Assembly (NCBI RefSeq): GCF_013266695.1 | Contig: NZ_JABRXF010000003.1 | Span: 1 to 64,000 of the forward strand | Direction: 5' to 3' | Origin: Hongsoonwoonella zoysiae | GTDB lineage: Bacteria; Pseudomonadota; Alphaproteobacteria; Rhizobiales; Stappiaceae | DNA length: 64,000 nucleotides | In this document: piece after piece, positions 41,795 to 50,441 of the stretch | Layout of the letters: each line of letters starts with the position of its first letter | Position numbering within the stretch: the first letter of the stretch is position 1 | Position numbers and translations under genes: made by a program | The notes under the pieces: generated by a model | Told to the model about the DNA's origin: nothing | Seen by the model: only the letters and a program-made list of their open reading frames with translations | The model's database searches: none

Positions 41795-42625
41795 TCACTT
41801 GTCGGCAAACGGCGTATCCCGCTCCCCGTCTTCCCAATCGAAAGGCGTAAAATTCTCACCTCTCGCCGAACCTGCTCCGTGCGGGAAATCGATCACCACG
41901 TTCAATCTCACGATGCCCTTGCCATCGTTGACAAGGTCGGAACGCTCGCGGCGGACCTTTATTTCCGCTCCGCGAACGGCTATTTCGGCGGATCGGGCAC
42001 CGGAAAGCGCATCGTAGAGCGCTGACGGCCATTCCCATCCGTATCGCCCCGCGACCTGATCCAGCACCTCCCGAGTTGCGGCCTTCGCCTCGCTGAGTGT
42101 ATCCGGATTGTCGCCGTTCAGCTTGACCCTGAGAAATCCGAGGCGGTCTTCGGAAGCGCCGCGCAAGCTCACAAAGATCGTGCTTTGCCCTCCTTGCCCG
42201 TTTTCCTTACCAACCGCGACAAGTTCGCTGGAGCACTGCCATCCGCCATCCCTGAGCGGGTCCGGCGTCCATGCGGACATCGGCACACCCACACCTTCGA
42301 ACGCCGCGCACAGGTCGCGCGGATGTCCGCCGTAGACGAGCTTGAACAGATCGGGCTTGTCGGGGGCCGGGTCCGTCAACCGCTTTCGGGCGTCTTCGGG
42401 AAGTCCGGCCAGGGGATCGGGGGCCGGCCGCACCCGTTTTTCCGAAATGCCGGTTCCCGGCACCTCCGATCCCTCATCAGTGCCGGCCAACCACCAGCCT
42501 GCAGCGATGCTTGCAACGACCGCTACTGCCAGCGCGGCCGCCACAGCCGCCTGCCGGTGGCGATTCCCTTCCCAAATGCTCCAGGCATGTTTGCCCGTTT
42601 CGTCGGAAATGTGACTGCTTCTCAT
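41795..42625 (-). CDS. Uncharacterised single-span membrane protein
   Basis: 276 residues. Short N-terminal cytosolic part, one membrane segment (AAVAAALAVAVVASIAAGWW, about 26-46), then a roughly 230-residue periplasmic domain with two Cys (DLCAAF, WQCSSEL) that could pair. I do not recognise the domain. Convergent with the preceding hypothetical gene, 6 bases apart. Confidence 0.65.
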   Translation of the reverse strand: MRSSHISDETGKHAWSIWEGNRHRQAAVAAALAVAVVASIAAGWWLAGTDEGSEVPGTGISEKRVRPAPDPLAGLPEDARKRLTDPAPDKPDLFKLVYGGHPRDLCAAFEGVGVPMSAWTPDPLRDGGWQCSSELVAVGKENGQGGQSTIFVSLRGASEDRLGFLRVKLNGDNPDTLSEAKAATREVLDQVAGRYGWEWPSALYDALSGARSAEIAVRGAEIKVRRERSDLVNDGKGIVRLNVVIDFPHGAGSARGENFTPFDWEDGERDTPFADK

Positions 42626-42781
42626 GCACCCGTCGTAACTGACCTGGCGCTCTACTTAAACCCTCCACCGACACACGATCTTCTGACCCCGCGACCACGA
42701 ATGCCATTGGCAAGACCCCTTCATTCGGTGCACCATTGCGGAAGAGCAATCAATTCAAGGCCGTGCGGTTCTGGAGGGCGC

Positions 42782-44059
42782 ATGCTTGAAGCGCTGGACA
42801 AGCGCATAGAGGACAAGCGTGAGGACATCGTTGCGCTCACGCAGGATCTCATCCGCTATCCCACGGTCAACCCTCCGGGCGAGGCTTATCAGCCCTGCGC
42901 GGAGTTTATTGGTGCGCGGCTCAAGCGGCGCGGTTTTGAAGTCAGCTTCATCCGGGGCGAGGATACGCCGGGCGACAGCGACCGTTATCCCCGCTTGAAT
43001 GTTATCGCGCGGCGCGAAGGCGGGCGTCCCGGTCCTTGCGTTCATTTCAATTCGCACATCGATGTGGTTGAGACCGGCCATGGCTGGACAGTCGATCCGT
43101 TTGCCGGCGTCGTGCACGACGGAAAGGTTTTCGGGCGCGGCGCCTGCGACATGAAGGGCGGCATGGCCGCCTCCATCATCGCTGTTGAAGCCTTGTTGGA
43201 GTTGAAGCCCGAATTTTCCGGCGCAATCGAAATTTCCGGCACGGTCGACGAGGAATCGGGCGGGCTTGGTGGCGTCGGATTTTTGGCCCGAAAAGGATAT
43301 TTCTCCAAACCGCGCGTCGACCATGTGATCATTCCCGAGCCACTCAACAAGGAGCGTATCTGCCTCGGCCACCGTGGCGTCTGGTGGGCCGAGATCGAGA
43401 CGCATGGTTCCATTGCCCACGGCTCCATGCCATTCCTCGGAGACTGCGCGGTGCGCCATATGGGCGCGGTGATGGACCGGTTCGAGCGCGAGCTTTTCCC
43501 CCGTCTTGCGGCGAAGCACACCGATATGCCGGTGGTGCCGGAAGGCGCGCGGTCTTCCACGCTCAACATCAACTCCATCCACGGCGGCCAGCCGGAAGGT
43601 TTCGACGGTCTGCCTTCTCCTTGCGTTCCGGACAGTTGCCGCATGGTGATCGACCGCCGCTTCCTGATCGAGGAGGAGCTTGACGAGGTAAAGGCCGAAG
43701 TCACCGGCATCCTCGAAAGCCTGAAAGCCGAACGCGGCCGGTTCAGCTATTCGATTCGCGACCTTCTTGAAGTTCTGCCGACGATGACGGACCGTGAAGC
43801 TCCCGTCGTCCGCGCCGTGGCGGCCGGCATCGAGGAGGTGCTGTCACGCGAGCCTGACTACGTGATTTCCCCCGGCACTTATGATCAAAAGCACATCGTA
43901 CGCATCGGCCACCTGCACGATTGTATCGCCTACGGCCCGGGCATTCTCGACATAGCTCATCGGCCGGACGAATTCGTCGGCATCGACGATATGCTGGATA
44001 GCGCCAAGGTCATGGCGCGCGCCACGCTGGCGCTCCTGTCCATTCAACTGACCCTATAA
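42782..44059 (+). CDS. M20-family deacylase (ArgE/DapE-like)
   Basis: 425 residues. M20 metallopeptidase fold: VHFNSHIDVVETGHGWTVDP (first metal His-Asp), GRGACDMKGGMAASI (bridging Asp), GTVDEESGGLGGVGFLA (catalytic Glu pair), dimerisation domain around 210-320, and a C-terminal metal-ligand His region. Hydrolyses N-acyl bonds of amino acids or related amides. GGAGGGCGC precedes ATG 42782; longer frames upstream lack a start signal. The next gene, 26 bases on, is a DppA-type binding protein, which suggests uptake and hydrolysis of one acylated compound. Confidence 0.88.
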   Translation: MLEALDKRIEDKREDIVALTQDLIRYPTVNPPGEAYQPCAEFIGARLKRRGFEVSFIRGEDTPGDSDRYPRLNVIARREGGRPGPCVHFNSHIDVVETGHGWTVDPFAGVVHDGKVFGRGACDMKGGMAASIIAVEALLELKPEFSGAIEISGTVDEESGGLGGVGFLARKGYFSKPRVDHVIIPEPLNKERICLGHRGVWWAEIETHGSIAHGSMPFLGDCAVRHMGAVMDRFERELFPRLAAKHTDMPVVPEGARSSTLNINSIHGGQPEGFDGLPSPCVPDSCRMVIDRRFLIEEELDEVKAEVTGILESLKAERGRFSYSIRDLLEVLPTMTDREAPVVRAVAAGIEEVLSREPDYVISPGTYDQKHIVRIGHLHDCIAYGPGILDIAHRPDEFVGIDDMLDSAKVMARATLALLSIQLTL

Positions 44060-44085
44060 CCCGAAAAATACAAGGGATCGACAAA

Positions 44086-45591
44086 ATGGCGATGACATCA
44101 CTTCGGGGTTTGAAAGCCTTTCTTGCCGCCGTGGCAATTGGCGGCGGTATTTTGGCCGGCGCGCCGTCTGCCGATGCCGCGCGAACCGATGTCGTTCTCG
44201 GCGTGCGCCTGGAACCGCCGCATCTCGATCCGACGGCGGGTGCGGCCGCCGCGATTGACGAAGTCGTCTTCATCAACGTCTTCGAAGGCCTGACCCAGGT
44301 CGACCGTGATGGCACCGTCAAGCCGGCGCTTGCCGAAAGCTGGGAGATCTCGGATGACGGAACGGTTTACACCTTCAAGCTGCATGAGGGCGTGAAGTTT
44401 CACGATGGAACAGATTTTACCGCGGAAGATGTCGTCTTCTCGCTGGATCGCGCGCGCGGAGAGGATTCCGTCAACGCCCAGAAGGCCAAGTTCGAGGTCA
44501 TCGACAAGGTCGAGGCGGTTGATCCGTCGACCGTGCGCATCACGCTCATGAGGCCGGCGGGCGATTTTCTCTTCACGCTCGGCATTGGCGATGCCGTCAT
44601 GGTCGGGCCGGAAACGGCCGATGGCAACAAGTCGGATCCGGTCGGCACCGGTCCTTTCAGGTTTTCCCGCTGGGCGAAGGGAGATCATATCGAGTTGGTG
44701 AAGAACCCCGGTTACTGGGGCGAACCGGCCCGGCTTGAAAAGGCAACCTTCAAGATCATCGCCGATGCGGCCGCATCGCTGGCCGCCCTCATGGCGGGCG
44801 ATGTCGACGGTTTCCCCATCTATCCCGCGCCGGAAAACCTGCCCCAGTTCGAGGCGGATCCGCGTTTCAGCGTTGTCATCGGCTCCACCGAGGGTGAAAC
44901 CATCCTCGCAACGAACAACGCCAGAAAGCCATTCGACGACATTCGCGTGCGCCGTGCCATTGCCCACGCGATAGACCGGCGGGCGATCATCGATGGCGCG
45001 ATGTTCGGCTTCGGCACGCCGATAGGTTCGCATTTCGCCCCGCATCACCCCGCCTATGTCGATCTCACGGGCCTGTCTCCGCACGATCCGCAGCGCGCGA
45101 AGGAATTGCTCGCCGAGGCCGGATATCCGGACGGCTTCAAGGCAACGCTGAAGCTGCCGCCGCCCTCCTATGCCCGCCGTGGCGGCGAAATTCTCGCCTC
45201 CGATCTCAAGAAGGTCGGCATAGAACTGGAGATCATTCCGCTCGAATGGGCGCAGTGGCTGGAGCAGGTCTTCCGCGGCAAGGATTACGACCTGACGATC
45301 GTCTCGCATACCGAGGCGCTCGATATCGATATCTACGCCCGCGACGACTATTACTTCAATTACGACAATCCGGAGTTTAAGGCTCTCATCTCAAGACTCA
45401 ACGCCACCACCGATACGGTCAAACGGTACGAGCTCATGCGCCAGGCGCAAAAGATGATCGCCGACGATGCGGTCAACGGCTTCCTTTTCCAGCTTGCGAA
45501 GACGGGCGTTTGGAACGCCAGGCTCAAAGGGCTTTGGGAAAACGCGCCCGTGCAGGCGAACGACCTGACCCGGGTCTATTGGGAGGAATGA
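44086..45591 (+). CDS. ABC transporter substrate-binding protein (DppA/SBP_bac_5)
   Basis: 501 residues. Signal peptide (FLAAVAIGGGILAGAPSADA), then the family-5 binding fold: FEGLTQVDRDGTVKPALAES, GTVYTFKLHEGVKFHDGT, RVRRAIAHAIDRRAI. Binds peptides, opines or sugar conjugates. Its permease partners are not adjacent; the only DppBC-type permeases in the window are at 53.7-55.5 kb and lack a binding protein in their operon. Confidence 0.9.
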   Translation: MAMTSLRGLKAFLAAVAIGGGILAGAPSADAARTDVVLGVRLEPPHLDPTAGAAAAIDEVVFINVFEGLTQVDRDGTVKPALAESWEISDDGTVYTFKLHEGVKFHDGTDFTAEDVVFSLDRARGEDSVNAQKAKFEVIDKVEAVDPSTVRITLMRPAGDFLFTLGIGDAVMVGPETADGNKSDPVGTGPFRFSRWAKGDHIELVKNPGYWGEPARLEKATFKIIADAAASLAALMAGDVDGFPIYPAPENLPQFEADPRFSVVIGSTEGETILATNNARKPFDDIRVRRAIAHAIDRRAIIDGAMFGFGTPIGSHFAPHHPAYVDLTGLSPHDPQRAKELLAEAGYPDGFKATLKLPPPSYARRGGEILASDLKKVGIELEIIPLEWAQWLEQVFRGKDYDLTIVSHTEALDIDIYARDDYYFNYDNPEFKALISRLNATTDTVKRYELMRQAQKMIADDAVNGFLFQLAKTGVWNARLKGLWENAPVQANDLTRVYWEE

Positions 45592-45611
45592 TGGGGCGCG
45601 CCTGATGAAAC

Positions 45612-46295
45612 TCAGGCCAGCACCACCACCTTGGCGTTCAGCGGCACACGGTCGTAAAGATCGATGATATCCTGCTGCCAGAGGCGGATGCAGCCGCTCG
45701 ACGCGTTGGTGCCGATGCTTTCGGGCTGGTTCGTGCCATGGATGCGGTAAAGCGTATCCTTGTTGCCTTGCCAGAGGTAAAGGCCGCGCGCGCCGATCGG
45801 GTTGGCGGGGCTGCCGTCCATGCCGTCATCATATTTGGCAAGCTCCGGCTGGCGCGCGATCATTTCGTCGGGCGGGAACCACTTCGGCCACACCCGTTTG
45901 TAGCCGACACGCGCTTCGCCCGACCACGCAAAGCCCTCCCGTCCGACGCCGATACCGTATCGGATCGCCCGCCCGTCCGGCTCGATGAGATAGAGAAACT
46001 TAGACCCCGGATCGACGATGATCGTGCCGGGGTCATATTGCGTCGGATAGCTCACGTATTGGCGAAGGTATGCCGGATCGAATTCCCGATACCGGATCGC
46101 CGGCAGAAGGAAGCCATTATCGTTCACCGGCGCATAGGCCGAGGCATAGTCGAAGCCGCCATAGCCATACCCGATATCGCCGCCGCCGAAGAATTGCGGC
46201 GGCGCAAGGCTGGCGATGGACGTGGACGGCCGTTGCGACTGGCAGGCGGCGAGCGCGAAGGGCAGGCCGACCAGGAAACCGCGCCTTGTCAGCAT
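45612..46295 (-). CDS. YkuD-type L,D-transpeptidase, lipoprotein
   Basis: 227 residues. Tat/lipoprotein leader (LTRRGFLVGLPFALAACQSQ; lipobox LAAC), then the YkuD domain with the active-site motif YRIHGTNQPESIGTNASSGC followed by IRL. Forms or remodels meso-DAP cross-links, or attaches proteins to peptidoglycan, at the cell envelope. ATG 46295 puts the leader at the N-terminus; a 16-codon longer frame exists. Confidence 0.92.
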   Translation of the reverse strand: MLTRRGFLVGLPFALAACQSQRPSTSIASLAPPQFFGGGDIGYGYGGFDYASAYAPVNDNGFLLPAIRYREFDPAYLRQYVSYPTQYDPGTIIVDPGSKFLYLIEPDGRAIRYGIGVGREGFAWSGEARVGYKRVWPKWFPPDEMIARQPELAKYDDGMDGSPANPIGARGLYLWQGNKDTLYRIHGTNQPESIGTNASSGCIRLWQQDIIDLYDRVPLNAKVVVLA

Positions 46296-46433
46296 GCCGT
46301 TTTGGCCTCTCACCGGACGGCTTTTCAAAGAAGGATGGGGCACGTGGCGGCAGCCTCCAGGTCAATCTCAAAAACTAACCCAGAGTATGCAGGTATTTAC
46401 ACCGTTTTGTCGACGGTTTGCCGCACCACGCAC

Positions 46434-47969
46434 TTAATCCGGGTCAGCGCCTTCCGCAGCCGTACTGTCGGCGATCTTCGGCCGGAGGTAGCGCCCGACG
46501 ATAAGCGGCGCAATGAAGCCGAGGATAGCGAACGCCCACAGCCCGACCGCCAGGGGCGAGCCAAGAAGCACCGACCAGTCGCCGTCCGAAATCTGCACCG
46601 CCCTGCGCAGGCTCTTTTCCATTTCCCCGCCGAGCAGCGTCCCCAGGATCACCGGCACCAGCGGAACGTCAAGTTTGCGCAGGATATAGCCCGCGACGCC
46701 GAAACCGACGAGAAGATAAAGATCGAAGGTCGAGCCGGAGATGCCGTAAATCCCGACGAAGGATATCATGGCGACCGCCGGCATCAGATAGCGCGGCGGG
46801 ATCAGCAGCACCCTCACGAACAGGCTGACGAGCGGGATATTCATCGCCAGAAGCATGATGTTGCCGATGAAAAGGGCTGCGATCAGGCCCCAGACCACGT
46901 CCGGGTTCTGCTGGAAAAGCAGCGGGCCCGGCGTGATGTTGAGCGCAAGCAGCATGGCAAGCAGCACCGCGGTCGTGCCGGAGCCGGGAACACCCAGCGC
47001 AAGCATCGGTACCAGCGCGCCGCCGGCGGCGGCGTTGTTGCCCGCTTCCGGTGCCGCAACGCCCCTCGGGTCCCCCTTGCCGAATGTCTTCTGGCCGTCC
47101 GAGACGCGTTTTTCGATCGAATAGGAGATGAAGGAACCGAGCGACGCGCCCGCGCCGGGCAGGACGCCGGCAAGGAAGCCGAGCACGGTCGAGCGGCTCA
47201 TCGCACCCAGACAGGCCTTGATCATGGAAAGCGGAGCCGTCACGCGGCCGAGTTTCATGTTCGCGTTCGACGCTTCGCCCTGGCCGCGATGTTCCAGAAA
47301 CAGAAAGACCTCGGAAATCGCGAAAAGGCCGACGATGGCGATCAGGAAATCGATGCCGCTGAAGAGGTGAACGTTGCCGAAGGTGAAGCGGTCGACGCCG
47401 GCCATCGCATCGACGCCAATGGTCGAGATACCGATGCCGAGGGCTGCAGCGACGGCAGCCTTCGCCTGATTGCGTGAGGCGACGCCGCCGAGCGTGCAGA
47501 AGGCGAGCGTGAAGAGCGCGAAATATTCCGCAGGGCCGAAGAGTAGCGCCACGCTCACAAGCAGCGGAGCGAGGAAAACGAGCCCCCATGTCGCGAAAAA
47601 CGCACCAATGAAGGAAGCGATGCCCGAAAGCGCCAGAGCTTCGCCCGCTTGGCCCTTTTTCGCCATCGGGTAGCCATCAAGCGTGGTCATCAGCGCCGGC
47701 TCGTCACCGGGGATGTTGAGCAGGATCGAGGATATGCGCCCGCCGTACATCGCGCCGTAATAGACGCTGGTCAACAGGATCAGCGCAGGCGTTGCAGGCA
47801 GGCCGAGCGTAAAGGCAAGCGGGATCAGGATCGCCACGCCGTTGGAGGGGCCAAGGCCCGGCAACGCGCCGATGATGGTCCCGAGGAAGCAGCCGAGCAG
47901 CGCAAGGAACAGGTTTTGGAGCGTGAGGGCGACGGTAAAGCCGTCGGCGAGCGAAGATAAGGCTTCCAT
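46434..47969 (-). CDS. tctA: Tripartite tricarboxylate transporter large permease
   Basis: 511 residues, about twelve hydrophobic segments. TctA hallmarks near the start (GTIIGALPGLGPSNGVAILI) and KGQAGEALALSGIASFIGAF, with a second GVLPGAGASLGSFISYSIEK loop. Works with TctB and TctC for sodium-coupled uptake of carboxylates. GGAACTG-type ribosome site; 12 bases after tctB. Confidence 0.93.
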   Translation of the reverse strand: MEALSSLADGFTVALTLQNLFLALLGCFLGTIIGALPGLGPSNGVAILIPLAFTLGLPATPALILLTSVYYGAMYGGRISSILLNIPGDEPALMTTLDGYPMAKKGQAGEALALSGIASFIGAFFATWGLVFLAPLLVSVALLFGPAEYFALFTLAFCTLGGVASRNQAKAAVAAALGIGISTIGVDAMAGVDRFTFGNVHLFSGIDFLIAIVGLFAISEVFLFLEHRGQGEASNANMKLGRVTAPLSMIKACLGAMSRSTVLGFLAGVLPGAGASLGSFISYSIEKRVSDGQKTFGKGDPRGVAAPEAGNNAAAGGALVPMLALGVPGSGTTAVLLAMLLALNITPGPLLFQQNPDVVWGLIAALFIGNIMLLAMNIPLVSLFVRVLLIPPRYLMPAVAMISFVGIYGISGSTFDLYLLVGFGVAGYILRKLDVPLVPVILGTLLGGEMEKSLRRAVQISDGDWSVLLGSPLAVGLWAFAILGFIAPLIVGRYLRPKIADSTAAEGADPD

Positions 47970-47981
47970 CGGTCAGTTCCT

Positions 47982-48413
47982 TTAAAAACCCCAGGGCCCG
48001 CGCGCGAGCGACAGGCCGAGAATGAGATGGAAGATCACGTAGATGCCGACGGAGATCAAAACGCCGGAGACAGCGGCCCGCAGCGGTGGCGTACCAAGCC
48101 GCCAGCCGAGAAGTGCCGCGGCGAAGGCAGTGGCGATCACGAAGCCGACGTCTTCGAGCAGAAAGGCATAGGCGATCAGGACGGCGACGGCGAAGACGAT
48201 CTCGATCATGCCGCGCATGTCCGGCCAGTCCGGCCGCTCGTCGGGAACGAGGATCGGGTAAAGCCCGCCAAGTGCCAGCAGCGTTCCGATGATGTAGGGA
48301 AATGCGCGCGGGCCGACCGGCGTCTCGATGAAGCCCAGTTCGATGGTACTCGCGGAATAGATGTAGAATCCGGCAAGCAGCAGACAGACGACCCCGAAGA
48401 TCCTGTCGCTCAT
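47982..48413 (-). CDS. tctB: Tripartite tricarboxylate transporter small permease
   Basis: 143 residues, four hydrophobic segments, TctB-type N-terminus (RIFGVVCLLLAGFYIYSAST ... GPRAFPYIIGTLLALGG). GGGGAGGG precedes the ATG. Between tctC and tctA; ligand unspecified. Confidence 0.9.
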   Translation of the reverse strand: MSDRIFGVVCLLLAGFYIYSASTIELGFIETPVGPRAFPYIIGTLLALGGLYPILVPDERPDWPDMRGMIEIVFAVAVLIAYAFLLEDVGFVIATAFAAALLGWRLGTPPLRAAVSGVLISVGIYVIFHLILGLSLARGPWGF

Positions 48414-48590
48414 GGCGTGCCCTCCCCTTCGCGCTTCCTCCTCCCAGCCGCAAGGGCTGCGAAAGCGCGTACTTATTGCAAGATAATCTCAGTGTCGGGT
48501 GTATTGCGCCGCACACGCAAGCGGATCGTTTCGCGCGGTGCGAAAACGGCCCGCGCGAACCCGCGCGGGCCGTGACCGAAGTGCCGGACC

Positions 48591-49571
48591 TTATTTTATA
48601 AGGCCGATTTCCTTCGAAAGCGTCTCGACCTGCCCGATATGTTCGGAAACGAAGGTCTGGAACTCCTCGCCGGATAGCGAAAGCGGCATCAGGCCGTTTT
48701 GCGTCATGACCTGCTTCCATTCATCGGAATCGTAGACGGTCTTGATCGCGCCGGTCCAGAAGTCATAGGCGTCGTCGGACATATCGCCGGGCGCGTAAAA
48801 TCCGCGCCAGTTGGCGCCGACCACATCCACGCCCTGTTCCCTGGCGGTCGGGAACTGGTCGAATTCGCCCGGCAGGCGCTCAGGAGCCAGGACGGCGATG
48901 ATCTTGATATCGCCTGAATCGACGAAGCCCTTGGCCTCGGAAATATCGCCGGAGAAGGCCTTCACATGGCCGCCGAGCAACTGGGTCACCGCTTCGCCGC
49001 CGCCGTCGAAGGCGACGTATTTTACCTTCTTGACGTCAATGTCCGCCTTCTGCGCCGCGATCAGAACCTTCAGGTGGTCCCAGCCGCCCACGGCGGAACC
49101 GCCCGCAACCGGCACGGAGGCCGGATCGGCCTTGATCTGGTCCAAGAGCTCGGGAAGCGTGTTGATCGGAGAATCCTTGGACACTGCGATCACGCCATAG
49201 TCGGCGCCAACGGTGCCGATCCAGCGAACCTGGTCCATTGACGCGCCCGGATAGGCACCCTGCGCAAGGCGCGTGGCCGTGGCGGACGAGGCCGCTACGA
49301 TCAGATTGTTGTCTTCATTGCGCTTGCTGACAACCTCGGCGAAAGCCACGCCGCCGCCGCCGCCGGCCTTGTTGACGACCTGCATCGGGTTTGAAATGAC
49401 CTTGATGTCATAGAGCGTCTTGCCGACCTGCCGGCAGGTGAAGTCCCAGCCGCCGCCCGGGTTTGCTGGCGCGATGCATTCGGTATTGCCCGGCTCGAAG
49501 GCAAGTGCCGAGCCGGTCAGCGCAAAGGCGGCGAAAAGGGTCGCAACGGACCCTGACAGAATTTTTCTCAC
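48591..49571 (-). CDS. tctC: Tripartite tricarboxylate transporter binding protein
   Basis: 326 residues. Signal peptide (ILSGSVATLFAAFALTGSAL), then the Bug/TctC fold with CIAPANPGGGWDFTCRQVGK, NKAGGGGGVAFAEV and VKAFSGDISEAKGF. It opens the tctCBA set; a gap of about 180 bases precedes tctB. GTG start at 49571 behind a strong GGGAGGAAATC. Ligands of this family range over carboxylates; not inferable here. Confidence 0.92.
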   Translation of the reverse strand: MRKILSGSVATLFAAFALTGSALAFEPGNTECIAPANPGGGWDFTCRQVGKTLYDIKVISNPMQVVNKAGGGGGVAFAEVVSKRNEDNNLIVAASSATATRLAQGAYPGASMDQVRWIGTVGADYGVIAVSKDSPINTLPELLDQIKADPASVPVAGGSAVGGWDHLKVLIAAQKADIDVKKVKYVAFDGGGEAVTQLLGGHVKAFSGDISEAKGFVDSGDIKIIAVLAPERLPGEFDQFPTAREQGVDVVGANWRGFYAPGDMSDDAYDFWTGAIKTVYDSDEWKQVMTQNGLMPLSLSGEEFQTFVSEHIGQVETLSKEIGLIK

Positions 49572-49696
49572 GATTTCCTCCCTCGGGCGTCGCCTTGCGG
49601 ATATTTTCGCAAGCCTTCCTGCCCGTTTCGACAATGGCGGAGAGCGTATCCCGCTTTCGCGGAACAAGAATTCGCTCCAGGATCAAAAAGTTGAAG

Positions 49697-49739
49697 CATA
49701 TTCATGCCGCCAAAACGGTCCCGTTTTGGCGGAATATGC
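49697..49739. repeat. Strong inverted repeat / possible bidirectional terminator
   Basis: CCGCCAAAACGG (49707-49718) and CCGTTTTGGCGG (49721-49732) form a perfect 12-bp stem with a 2-base spacer, flanked by the outer arms GCATATT and AATATGC. Read leftward it is followed by AACTTTTTGATC. It lies between the secreted-protein gene and tctC, both left-going, so it may end the former's transcript. Confidence 0.55.
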
Positions 49740-49830
49740 CCTGGTGCCGGCGTTCTCCCACCGCCAGTCTTGTTTTTTATCCGCTCAAGCTGTCGCGAAG
49801 CTGTCACCCGATCCGGAATTTCTTTCGCGG

Positions 49831-50343
49831 TCAGTAGCAGCGGTGATAACGCATGCAGCCGCGATAGTTCGGGTTGGCGTATCCCCAGTTCGCGATGCAG
49901 CGGTCGCTCCAGTATTGGCAGGCCGGAACGACGGGTTGTGCGTAGTAGCGCGGCGCATAGGCGGCCGCGGGCGCTCCCCACCAGACATAGGGGTACCACC
50001 ATCCGCCGTAGAAATAGGTGAAACCCGGCCGGCGGTAGCGGTAGCGCGGTCCGTACCACCGCCCGCCGCGGTGGTAGCCTTGCCGCCCGCCGTAATAACG
50101 CCCTCCGCCACGGTAGGCCCGGCCTCCGCGATAGTAACGTCTGCCACCCCGGTAGGCGCCGCCGCGATTGGCTTGGCGGTTCCCCCGGCGATACTGGACT
50201 TCGGTAACGAGCTTTTCCGGCCCGACGACAGCGCTCCCGCCCGCAAGGGCGGTCCCGGCGGGCATTGCGGATGTCGGAAGGGTCGATCCAGGCGCGAGCA
50301 ACAGCGAGAGCGCAAGGACGCAGGTAACGTGAACCCAGCTCAT
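49831..50343 (-). CDS. Gly/Arg/Tyr-rich secreted protein
   Basis: 170 residues. Signal peptide (VTCVLALSLLLAPGS), a low-complexity Gly-Arg-Tyr stretch (residues about 52-105), and a Cys-rich end with CQYWSDRCIANWGYANPNYR followed by GCMRYHRC. Such tails occur in small secreted rhizobial proteins related to the BA14k type; function unknown, presumably at the cell surface. AGGAGG lies 10 bases upstream of the ATG. Stand-alone. Confidence 0.75.
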   Translation of the reverse strand: MSWVHVTCVLALSLLLAPGSTLPTSAMPAGTALAGGSAVVGPEKLVTEVQYRRGNRQANRGGAYRGGRRYYRGGRAYRGGGRYYGGRQGYHRGGRWYGPRYRYRRPGFTYFYGGWWYPYVWWGAPAAAYAPRYYAQPVVPACQYWSDRCIANWGYANPNYRGCMRYHRCY

Positions 50344-50441
50344 GAGGCATGCCTCCTGTGCTAAAGCAAGAGCTTAGCACAGAACTCAAGATTTACCCTT
50401 CGTAACTTCCCAGACTCGAAATCGGGACGCGAAGGCCGCGT

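Noticed and set aside
45738-47477. Long open frame on the plus strand across the YkuD and tctA genes
   Set aside because: It crosses two well-supported genes and their gap, is very rich in Arg, Asp and His and has no domain; a codon-bias artefact.
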